Shown: positions 1 to 4,635 of the stretch, piece after piece
How the letters are laid out: each line of letters opens with the position of its first letter
How positions within the stretch are numbered: the stretch's first letter is position 1
Assembly: GCA_027033675.1 (NCBI GenBank)
Contig: JALVKZ010000314.1
Location: 1 to 6,884 of the forward strand
From: Pyrodictiaceae archaeon
Lineage (GTDB): Archaea; Thermoproteota; Thermoprotei_A; Sulfolobales; Pyrodictiaceae
Length of the DNA: 6,884 nucleotides
Reading direction: 5' to 3'
The notes under the pieces: model-generated
Told to the model about the DNA's origin: nothing
Database searches by the model: none
What the model saw: only the letters and a program-made list of their open reading frames with translations
Translations under genes and position numbers: made by a program

Positions 1-1
1 T

Positions 2-406
2 GTAGGCGTAGGTAAAAGACCTAGGGAGGTATCCTTCCTGCTAGTAAACCGTGCATCAATGCTTGCACAACCATTTTACATGATAGCGTATACACTTTAC
101 GCGGTGTCAATATACTATAGTCATTTGCCTCTCGGAGATAGAAGAATCTATAGTTTACCCCTGGTAGCATTGGTTTATATTGATTACAATATAGCCGCGC
201 TTGTGCTTCTAGCCCTAGCAGGCTATATGGTTTATGAGCGTGGTTCCACTCGTCTGCGCTGGTTACTCTTCTACTGTTTACTAGCTACAAGCCATGTATT
301 AGCAATAATGGCTCTGGAGGCTATAAGCACTATTATACTCTCTATATCAATGTCTCTTAGAGCGATGGCCCCCTTGTTGCTCCTTGTTTATGCTATTAAG
401 CGATAG
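2..406 (+). CDS. Small multi-pass membrane protein, 5' partial
   Basis: I do not recognise the family. The frame is open from base 2 to the TAG at 404-406. The first ATG in it is at 59, giving 115 residues, but no Shine-Dalgarno sequence precedes that ATG and the upstream codons also read like protein, so the gene most likely starts left of the window. Counting from the ATG at 59, there are about four hydrophobic segments: residues 2-20, 32-57, 66-87 and 90-112. They are separated by short charged loops (GDRR, YERGSTRLR), as in a small integral membrane protein with a basic C-terminus (AIKR). No catalytic or transport motif is visible. The next gene starts 60 bp downstream on the same strand, so co-transcription is possible. 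That a membrane protein is encoded is fairly sure; its function is unknown. Confidence 0.6.
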   Translation, partial: VGVGKRPREVSFLLVNRASMLAQPFYMIAYTLYAVSIYYSHLPLGDRRIYSLPLVALVYIDYNIAALVLLALAGYMVYERGSTRLRWLLFYCLLATSHVLAIMALEAISTIILSISMSLRAMAPLLLLVYAIKR

Positions 407-466
407 ATTAGGATAATGCGTCATTGTGTTGTAATGTAATAATGTAAGTGTAACAGTGATGGAGCC

Positions 467-739
467 ATGACGAGGAGAAAATATCGAAGCCAGGCTGGCA
501 TAATACTTGATATTCTCGAAGCATTAGAGCGTAATGGTCCACTTAATATTACGAAATTAATGTACTATGCTAACCTACCTTATGACAGGTTGCGAGAAAC
601 TCTCTCCAAGCTATTAGAACAAGAACTCGTTGAGGAGTGCGATAAGTCTAAGTATTGTATAACATTAGAGGGCCGGAGGGCTCTCAGCAAGCTGCGTGAG
701 GTAAGGGGGCTTCTTGAGAGCCTTGGTTATAAACTCTAA
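467..739 (+). CDS. Sso10a-like winged-helix DNA-binding protein
   Basis: This 90-residue protein is a single winged-helix domain plus a C-terminal helix. A basic N-terminus (TRRKYRSQ) is followed by helix 1 (about 10-21, GIILDILEALER), a helix-turn-helix (about 26-52, LNITKLMYYANLPYDRLRETLSKLLEQ), and a wing ending in YCITLEGRRAL (63-72). The last helix (about 69-86) would form the antiparallel coiled-coil dimer of Sso10a (HTH_45) proteins, which are about 95 residues. Known relatives are abundant archaeal DNA-binding or regulatory proteins; a specific target here is not inferable. The ATG at 467 is the only sensible start because an in-frame TAA lies at 440-442. GGAG at 461-464 is only 2 nt from the ATG, so leaderless translation is also possible. 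It converges on the minus-strand HTH gene with a 7-bp gap. Confidence 0.75.
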   Translation: MTRRKYRSQAGIILDILEALERNGPLNITKLMYYANLPYDRLRETLSKLLEQELVEECDKSKYCITLEGRRALSKLREVRGLLESLGYKL

Positions 740-746
740 GTATTGT

Positions 747-1118
747 CTAGTTGCTCGCCCCCCTTGATTTCGTTAAAATAACTCTTGCGATGTCATCGGC
801 TATGCGCTCAACTATAGATGCGCTAGTCTCTTCTAGAACGCTTAGTAAGATTGTCCATATCTCCTCAGCTACATAATTGATTATTTGTGTCTTAGTCTTT
901 TCGTCTACTAGGCTAAGTAGCCTACACAGCGAGAATGGGCTTGGTGCTAGCTCGTCATGCGTATATCTTGAGACCGCTGATATGCTTACTCCCATTAATT
1001 CAGCTACGTCTTTTGTTGCGTAGCCATTATTAAGTACTATTAATATGATGTTTCTCCTAGCTCTTTTTGGAAGTAGCTCTATAGCCTCGCATAAGGCGGC
1101 TTGGTCCCCAACAACCAT
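747..1118 (-). CDS. Helix-turn-helix transcriptional regulator, archaeal
   Basis: This 123-residue protein has an N-terminal helix-turn-helix. After ELLPKRARRNIILIVLNNG (14-32) come helix 2 (TKDVAELMG, 35-43), the turn GVS, and the recognition helix SAVSRYTHD (47-55). Such 'DVAELMGVSISAVSRY' motifs are typical of cro/XRE- or resolvase-type HTH domains. APSPFSLCRLL (58-68) resembles short crenarchaeal HTH proteins that I recall as uncharacterised. The C-terminal half (72-116) is helical and amphipathic, probably for dimerisation. The gene lies 42 bp downstream of the kinase gene on the same strand and is probably the last cistron of the CCA-kinase-HTH cluster. A GAGGG sequence about 10 nt upstream could serve as a ribosome site. 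Its target is unknown and autoregulation is not shown. Confidence 0.65.
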   Translation of the reverse strand: MVVGDQAALCEAIELLPKRARRNIILIVLNNGYATKDVAELMGVSISAVSRYTHDELAPSPFSLCRLLSLVDEKTKTQIINYVAEEIWTILLSVLEETSASIVERIADDIARVILTKSRGASN

Positions 1119-1160
1119 CTCATTGTTCCCTCTTTATTTGCCCCCTATTCCTCGCCGGTT

Positions 1161-1934
1161 CTAGAGTGGAGCGATCCTGTTTATCAAGATGTTCGCTGCT
1201 CTGGTTCTCTGTTCTGCGTTTTTTGTGAGCTTATAGCCTCGTAGCAGTTCTCTTATCTCGGAGACATCTATGCCTATGGTTTCTCTTACCTTTTTAATTC
1301 TCAGAATGCCGCCTACTAGCTGTGTTAAGTTTGATGGATTTGTTGATATCGTTGCGGCCTCGAAGTCTATTATGTAGGGCTCATTGGTTCCCTTCTCTAC
1401 TAGGACCTGGTTGTGCGGCCTAGCTAGCTCGTTGTGGCTTATACCGATGAGGTCTAGTAGATAGGCCTTTGTTAGTAATCTTCTAAGCATGTATCTTAGC
1501 TCTAGGGGGTTGGCCTGCTCGGCGTAGTCTATTAGGGGGATTGAGTCCAAGTACTGCATCGCTATGAAGAGGTGATCATAGTGGTAAGGTCTCGGGGATA
1601 TATTGAGCCTTGAGGCTACTAGGAGTATTGCGGCTTCGTGGAGTAGTGTATGTCTCCGCGAGCCAGGCCTCAAGGCCTTAACAGCTACTTCCTTATCACC
1701 TATTCTTGCCAAAAATACTATGCTTGCCCAGCCCTTGCCAAGTACCTTGTAGTACTTGTTTATAGTTATGGGGCCCTTGTTGACGAAGTATATTATACCG
1801 CTCCTTAGCAGGGCCCCTACCAGTTTGTCACAGGTTTCAGACATTGGGTCCGGATAACATATCGCGTCCCTTGCTCTCTCTATTGGTATGAGTTTATCCA
1901 TTGAGGTCTTTTTGTTATGAATTTCTCTAGCCAT
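1161..1934 (-). CDS. Archaeal Ser/Thr protein kinase, COG2112 type (RIO-like)
   Basis: This is a predicted protein kinase of the small archaeal lineage near RIO/piD261 kinases; substrates are unknown. Visible elements in order are the glycine loop LGKGWASIV (65-73), the ATP lysine K86 in VAVKALR, the helix-C glutamate E100 in HEAAIL, the hinge-like MQYLDSIPLIDY (126-137), the catalytic-loop equivalent HNELARPHNQVLV (167-179) and the metal-binding IIDFEAA (188-194). The catalytic loop has E169 where classical kinases have Asp, and DFE replaces DFG; both are, as I recall, the norm for COG2112. The N-terminal stretch LIPIERARDAICYP (15-28) also fits the family, so translation must start upstream of it. 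The ATG at 1934 has GGGATGAG a few bases upstream. The ATG at 1901 is a possible alternative with no ribosome site. The gene overlaps the 3' end of the CCA gene by 55 bp. Confidence 0.8.
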   Translation of the reverse strand: MAREIHNKKTSMDKLIPIERARDAICYPDPMSETCDKLVGALLRSGIIYFVNKGPITINKYYKVLGKGWASIVFLARIGDKEVAVKALRPGSRRHTLLHEAAILLVASRLNISPRPYHYDHLFIAMQYLDSIPLIDYAEQANPLELRYMLRRLLTKAYLLDLIGISHNELARPHNQVLVEKGTNEPYIIDFEAATISTNPSNLTQLVGGILRIKKVRETIGIDVSEIRELLRGYKLTKNAEQRTRAANILINRIAPL

Positions 1935-3301
1935 TGGAGCTCATCCCTATGAAGGGAGTCTAGAAGGTCTAGGAGCATTGATACCTTGATACGGTATTTT
2001 CGGGCCGAGCTTGGAAGCCACTGGTTCATTGTCTCCCTTATGGCATCTAATGCATCAGTGTACCTTCTTTCCCTGATAACAGCGAGTCTGCCTGATTCAT
2101 CTATCCAGGGCCCTATAGAGCCGCTTGCCAAGTGCTTCTCTAGGAACTTGGTTGTGTTTTCCTTGTTCCATGTAGGTGGCCCGTGGTGTAGCTTATACCT
2201 AGGTATTATTCTCTTCTCGAGTTCTAATGCTATGAGTGCTCTTGTGCTATCCTTGTTTACATACACGCTGTGGTCAAGTACTCTGAAATCATTTATCTCG
2301 AGCACTCTTTTTACCAAGCGTGCTACACGGCGAGCAACTCCCCAGAAGTTATCCGGGGGCTCCGGCTCACTAGAGGAGATTGTTAACAATACTATATTTT
2401 CTAGCCTGTTGGCTGTTTTAGCCACTATTTCTCCAGGACTTTGAATTAGATGTTCTCCTCTGCCTACGTGGAAGAAGTTGATAGACGGTTTTTCCAAGTA
2501 GAGTCTTGCCGCCAGTATAAATGTTGCAAATGATTTATACGATAAAGCAGCAGCTACATTGCGGCCGGGATCAACAGGGTCCACTACTATTAATGGAGCA
2601 TCCTGGTACACCTTTCTAAGCTTATCAATATACTCTCTCTTTACCTCGTTGAGGGTTATTATGAGTCGGGGTCTCCAATTCTCGCTAGCCTCTACTAGGA
2701 GGTCATGGAAGCATCTATACTTTATCACTAGGAGCTCTGCAAGGTAGCCGGAGAATCCTTGAACAGCTATCTCTGCACCATACACCTCTACGCCTTTCAG
2801 AAACGACTTCAATAGTCGTATTTCGTTTCTCTGCTCCGGCGTCGTATGTGATAGTACGTATCTTCGATGAAAGGGTGTCCGGTCAACAGGTGTCAAGGGC
2901 GTAGAAGGGTCATCGACTCGGCATCCAGGTACAATCTCTACCCATACGTTGCCCAAGAATATGCGTAGATATGGGTGCTGGGCATACCTGCGCTGAACTA
3001 TGTAGCCTTTTTCTCGTAGCCATTTCTCGAGCTTGTCTATAAGTCCTTGCTCTATTGTGTTGAGACAATTCTCTCGCGGTAATAGTATGAATAGGTCTAG
3101 GTCAACGTCTCCACGTAGCCAGGTATCTTTGGCATAGCTTCCCTCAATAGTTATGAGCGCGTCTATACTAACCTCTTTAAGGAACTTGCTTATAAGAGAA
3201 CGTGCTTTCTCCGATACGGAGCTGAGAAGCTCTCTATCGTTTCTTGTCGGCACTATGTTTCTTAATACCTCTAGTTCTATCTCGTTATGCTCACACTCCA
3301 T
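1880..3301 (-). CDS. cca: CCA-adding enzyme (class I archaeal tRNA nucleotidyltransferase)
   Basis: It adds or repairs the 3'-terminal CCA of tRNAs in the cytoplasm from CTP and ATP without a nucleic-acid template. The 473 residues match archaeal class I enzymes (about 440-460). The nucleotidyltransferase motif GSYAKDTWLRGDVDLDLFILLP spans 54-75, with catalytic carboxylates D67 and D69. The third carboxylate position, in VEIVPG, is E122 rather than the Asp of the A. fulgidus enzyme. Also characteristic are DRTPFHRRYV (140-149), the central-domain motif RLLKSFLKGVEVYGAE (162-177) with GFSGYLAELL (182-191), VVDPVDPGRNVAAALS (239-254), and the tail-domain HHGPPTW (372-378). The ATG at 3301 is preceded by AGGT about six bases away. 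It heads the minus-strand cluster; a TATA-like box at 3354-3360 is suitably placed. Confidence 0.95.
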   Translation of the reverse strand: MECEHNEIELEVLRNIVPTRNDRELLSSVSEKARSLISKFLKEVSIDALITIEGSYAKDTWLRGDVDLDLFILLPRENCLNTIEQGLIDKLEKWLREKGYIVQRRYAQHPYLRIFLGNVWVEIVPGCRVDDPSTPLTPVDRTPFHRRYVLSHTTPEQRNEIRLLKSFLKGVEVYGAEIAVQGFSGYLAELLVIKYRCFHDLLVEASENWRPRLIITLNEVKREYIDKLRKVYQDAPLIVVDPVDPGRNVAAALSYKSFATFILAARLYLEKPSINFFHVGRGEHLIQSPGEIVAKTANRLENIVLLTISSSEPEPPDNFWGVARRVARLVKRVLEINDFRVLDHSVYVNKDSTRALIALELEKRIIPRYKLHHGPPTWNKENTTKFLEKHLASGSIGPWIDESGRLAVIRERRYTDALDAIRETMNQWLPSSARKYRIKVSMLLDLLDSLHRDELQWLEKFITKRPQWINSYQ

Positions 3302-3353
3302 ATCGATGACCTGCCTTTCTCCTTGGTGCCACGTTTCTTCTAGCGGTAAGCTC

Positions 3354-3360
3354 TATTAAT
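3354..3360. promoter_or_regulatory. TATA-like box, possibly bidirectional (cca on -, sRNA on +)
   Basis: TATTAAT reads as an A/T-rich box on both strands. On + it sits about 27-30 bases before the 5' end of the C/D sRNA (stem begins at 3388), the expected archaeal spacing. On - it would put a cca transcript start near 3330, leaving a leader of about 30 bases. Position and composition only. Confidence 0.4.
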
Positions 3361-3387
3361 GAGTTGAATAACAGATAGTACCTCAAT

Positions 3388-3455
3388 GGCGGTGAAGAGG
3401 GCTGGTATTGCTGAGAGTCCCCGTTACTGATGATGGACACCAGCTCTGAGCCGCC
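3388..3455 (+). ncRNA. Box C/D guide sRNA, predicted to target 16S rRNA A535
   Basis: This is a predicted 2'-O-methylation guide RNA that would work with L7Ae, Nop5 and fibrillarin. Boxes in order are C GTGAAGA (3392-3398), a 12-nt guide (3399-3410), D' CTGA (3411-3414), a 12-nt spacer (3415-3426), C' CTGATGA (3427-3433), a 12-nt guide (3434-3445) and D CTGA (3446-3449). GGCGG (3388-3392) pairs with CCGCC (3451-3455) to close the C/D kink-turn. The one change in box C (A for U at position 5) would pair with the U of box D, keeping the fold. The D' guide GGGCUGGUAUUG complements UAAUACCAGCCC in crenarchaeal 16S rRNA (11 Watson-Crick pairs and one G-U), placing A535 (E. coli numbering) opposite the fifth nucleotide. 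The D guide UGGACACCAGCU has no target I recognise. A TATA-like box lies at the right distance upstream. Confidence 0.85.
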
Positions 3456-3470
3456 CTTCTTCTGCAAACC

Positions 3471-3478
3471 TATATTAA
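3471..3478 (+). promoter_or_regulatory. TATA box for the HD-domain gene
   Basis: TATATTAA is preceded by GCAAACC (3464-3470), a plausible purine-rich BRE. It predicts a transcript start near 3500 and a leader of about 50 bases ahead of the GTG at 3552. It starts 16 bases after the sRNA closing stem, so the sRNA and the HD gene probably have separate promoters. Confidence 0.5.
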
Positions 3479-3541
3479 CGCGTGACAACGAGGAATCAAG
3501 GATTACTAGGAACTCTACAAGCCAATCATGGTCGCGTAATG

Positions 3542-3548
3542 GGTGAGG
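3542..3548 (+). promoter_or_regulatory. Shine-Dalgarno site deciding the HD-gene start
   Basis: GGTGAGG matches the archaeal anti-Shine-Dalgarno sequence (GGAGGTGAT type) and sits 3-5 bases before the GTG at 3552. The other in-frame GTG, at 3543, lies inside this site and has no ribosome site of its own. An in-frame TAA at 3537-3539 excludes earlier starts. Confidence 0.5.
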
Positions 3549-3551
3549 GAC

Positions 3552-4286
3552 GTGGAGGCCCTAGAGGAGAGAGCACGGAAAATAATATCTATTCTCGAAT
3601 CCAGAATAAGTGAAATAAGAGATAGCGAGATAAGGAAGATTACTAAGGAGCTTCTGGAGAACCCTGTGATAACTTTCACTAAGGTAGAGCCACGCATAAG
3701 CTTTATAGAGAGCCCCGCTGCCCCAAAGAAGCACCATGCGTATCCTGGAGGATTGCTTGACCACACTCTGGGTGTTACCGAGATATCCGAGAAATTAATG
3801 GAGGTATATAGTGGTATATACGGGGCAAGCATTGATAGGGATATAGTAATTGCAGCAGCAATACTCCACGACCTATTCAAGTACTATCAATACGAACGGG
3901 ACCCTCTAACGGGTGGGTATAGGCCTCGCTCAGACTGGTACTTTAGCCACGACTTCGCCATGGTGGCAGAGCTTTCGTCGCGTGGTGCACCTGAGCGACT
4001 TATTAGAGCAGTAGCAGAGGTTCACGGCACCGTTCCCTTTACGATGATCGAGTCACAGATAGTTCACCAAGCCGATTCAACAGACTCAGAAATGATAGCA
4101 AAGATACAGGATATTATATGGAGAGTGTGTCTCGACATAGAGCTGGAAATCCCTGATACAAAGGCGATAAAAGTATTCAATGAGGCACTAAAAAGGCTCC
4201 CCATTTTCGAGTACGCGAAAATATACTACGCAAAGGGCCGCGATGCACTAAGAGAGTTTATAGAACAGATACTGGGCCTTAGATAA
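3552..4286 (+). CDS. HD-domain metal-dependent phosphohydrolase, YhaM-like
   Basis: The family hydrolyses phosphoester bonds in nucleotides or RNA using a histidine/aspartate metal site; the substrate here is unknown. Numbering from the upstream GTG at 3543, an N-terminal helical segment (1-40) precedes KKHHAYPGGLLDHTLGV (62-78; H74), AAAILHDLFKYYQY (104-117; H109 and D110), FSHDFAM (134-140; H136), AEVHG (158-162; H161) and VHQADSTDS (174-182; D178). This set of metal ligands and the HAYPGGLLDHT sequence resemble the HD domain of bacterial YhaM 3'-5' exoribonuclease (COG3481). The N-terminal OB-fold of YhaM is absent, so calling it a nuclease would be an inference. All expected metal ligands appear intact. 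Start chosen at GTG 3552 because of the ribosome site; GTG 3543 adds three residues. It has its own TATA box. Confidence 0.8.
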   Translation: MEALEERARKIISILESRISEIRDSEIRKITKELLENPVITFTKVEPRISFIESPAAPKKHHAYPGGLLDHTLGVTEISEKLMEVYSGIYGASIDRDIVIAAAILHDLFKYYQYERDPLTGGYRPRSDWYFSHDFAMVAELSSRGAPERLIRAVAEVHGTVPFTMIESQIVHQADSTDSEMIAKIQDIIWRVCLDIELEIPDTKAIKVFNEALKRLPIFEYAKIYYAKGRDALREFIEQILGLR

Positions 4287-4324
4287 TTATCCTGAAGCAG
4301 TGTGAGGAGGCCGACATAAACGTA

Positions 4325-4350
4325 CACCCCTGCTTCTCTGCAAGGGGGTG
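4325..4350. repeat. GC-rich stem-loop
   Basis: CACCCC followed by TGC (4325-4333) pairs with GCA (4340-4342) and GGGGTG (4345-4350), giving nine pairs around a six-base loop (TTCTCT) with a two-base bulge (4343-4344). There is no T-run after it on either strand, so it is not an obvious terminator. It may be a domain of an unannotated RNA. Confidence 0.5.
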
Positions 4351-4555
4351 GATGAAGAAGGGTCGATTTACCGACGTAGATAACGATATCGGTTATAGAA
4401 CTACTCAGCCGATGAAGATCCGTCGGACGTCAATGAGCCATAGAGGCGATGAAATATCCCCTGGCTCCTCTGAGGCACAACGTGGTCAAAAAGGTATCAG
4501 GCGGGTCCAGCTTCATCACGTAGCTACTCAGTTGACCGATAACCTTCTTCATCCA
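4349..4555. repeat. 13-bp inverted repeat, arms 206 bp end to end
   Basis: TGGATGAAGAAGG at 4349-4361 is repeated exactly as its reverse complement at 4543-4555. The right arm, read on -, contains the box C region of the minus-strand C/D sRNA. The repeat is therefore either a long-range stem in a single RNA or the shared 5' end of two related small RNAs facing each other. A chance match of this length within 200 bp is unlikely. Confidence 0.6.
4488..4492 (-). terminator. T-run following the minus-strand C/D sRNA
   Basis: Read on the minus strand, the D box at 4500-4497 is followed by TACC and then five Ts. Oligo-T runs are the usual archaeal termination signal. Five Ts is the short end of the range, so support is modest. 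Confidence 0.35.
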
Positions 4556-4556
4556 A
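4493..4556 (-). ncRNA. Box C/D guide sRNA candidate, predicted 23S rRNA target
   Basis: Read on the minus strand, the boxes are C ATGAAGA (4552-4546), a 14-nt spacer, D' CTGA (4531-4528), an 8-nt D'-C' spacer, a perfect C' GTGATGA (4519-4513), exactly 12 nt of guide (4512-4501) and D CTGA (4500-4497), followed by a T-run. The C'/D half is canonical. The box C variant equals that of the 3388-3455 sRNA except for A at the purine position, but its spacing is two longer than ideal. The 12 nt before D', GUUAUCGGUCAA, complement UUGACCGAUAGC (one G-U). That resembles the conserved 23S domain I stretch before GUACCGUGAGGGAAAGG and would place methylation on the first C of CCGAUAG. The match is recalled, not searched. 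The D guide (AGCUGGACCCGC) has no target I recognise. The terminal stem is weak. Confidence 0.6.
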
Positions 4557-4562
4557 GCCAGG

Positions 4563-4634
4563 GATAATGATGAATAGCAAACCATCCGACCGGGCACGGC
4601 CCCGGGGTGAGGACGAGCTCTCTCACTGAGTTAT
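4563..4634 (+). ncRNA. Box C/D guide sRNA candidate, targets unknown
   Basis: Boxes on + are a perfect C ATGATGA (4567-4573), 12 nt of guide (4574-4585), a variant D' CCGA (4586-4589), a 17-nt spacer, C' GTGAGGA (4607-4613), 12 nt of guide (4614-4625) and D CTGA (4626-4629). Both guides have the optimal 12-nt length. The D'-C' spacer can fold into a five-pair GC hairpin (CCGGG 4590-4594 with CCCGG 4601-4605), which is unusual for this position. ATA/TAT (4564-4566 with 4632-4634) gives a short terminal stem. The guides would pair with AUGGUUUGCUAU and UGAGAGAGCUCG; I recognise neither in rRNA or tRNA. The RNA ends next to the convergent reductase gene stop (4636-4638) and starts 6 bp from the minus-strand sRNA, leaving little room for separate promoters. 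Confidence 0.55.
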
Positions 4635-4635
4635 A

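Larger units (their letters stand above)
4287..4492. other. Gene-free stretch with RNA-like structure, unassigned
   Basis: No protein or known RNA gene is supported between the HD gene and the sRNA at 4493-4556. It contains a GC hairpin (4325-4350), the left arm of a 13-bp inverted repeat (4349-4361), and a small hairpin ATAAC/GTTAT at 4380-4396. It also has repeated GATGAA words (4351, 4411, 4449) resembling box C. Two incomplete C/D layouts are visible on +. One is ATGAAGA 4352-4358, 12 nt, CCGA 4371-4374, with no C'/D. The other is ATGAAGA 4412-4418, 14 nt, ATGA 4433, GCGATGA 4446-4452, 17 nt, CTGA 4470-4473. Neither is good enough to call. An open frame 4352-4567 is hydrophilic, matches no family I know, and is probably not coding. 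Confidence 0.4.

Noticed and set aside
1986..2444. Long open frame antisense to the cca gene
   Set aside because: Shadow of a strongly conserved CCA-adding enzyme in the other strand; no domain of its own. The same holds for the frame antisense to the reductase at 4709-5122.
3291..3488. A 65-codon minus-strand open frame upstream of the cca gene
   Set aside because: Low-complexity, no recognisable domain, overlaps the start of cca and covers the C/D sRNA on the other strand; sequence is better explained by the sRNA and promoters.
3515..3880. Hydrophobic minus-strand frame opposite the HD gene
   Set aside because: Its apparent membrane character is a by-product of the reverse complement of the HD-domain codons, whose metal-binding motifs are all intact.
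4408..4479. A further C/D or H/ACA sRNA on + (GATGAAGA, ATGA, GCGATGA, CTGA; ACA at 4477-4479)
   Set aside because: Guide lengths of 14 and 17, a non-standard D' (ATGA) and no U in the C' box; the hairpin before ACA does not give a clear pseudouridylation pocket. Recorded only as a weak pattern.
4352..4567. A 71-codon plus-strand frame with a GGGGGTGG sequence just before its ATG
   Set aside because: Hydrophilic with no family resemblance, the upstream G-run belongs to a hairpin arm and is only one base from the ATG, and the frame runs across an antisense sRNA and an inverted repeat. Not excluded outright, but unsupported.
4287..4635. RNase P RNA, SRP 7S RNA or a tRNA in the long gap
   Set aside because: The RNase P conserved blocks (GAGGAAANUCC, ACAGAA), the SRP helix 8 motif (GGAAGGGAGCAGC type) and a T-arm GTTCRA were looked for on both strands and not found.
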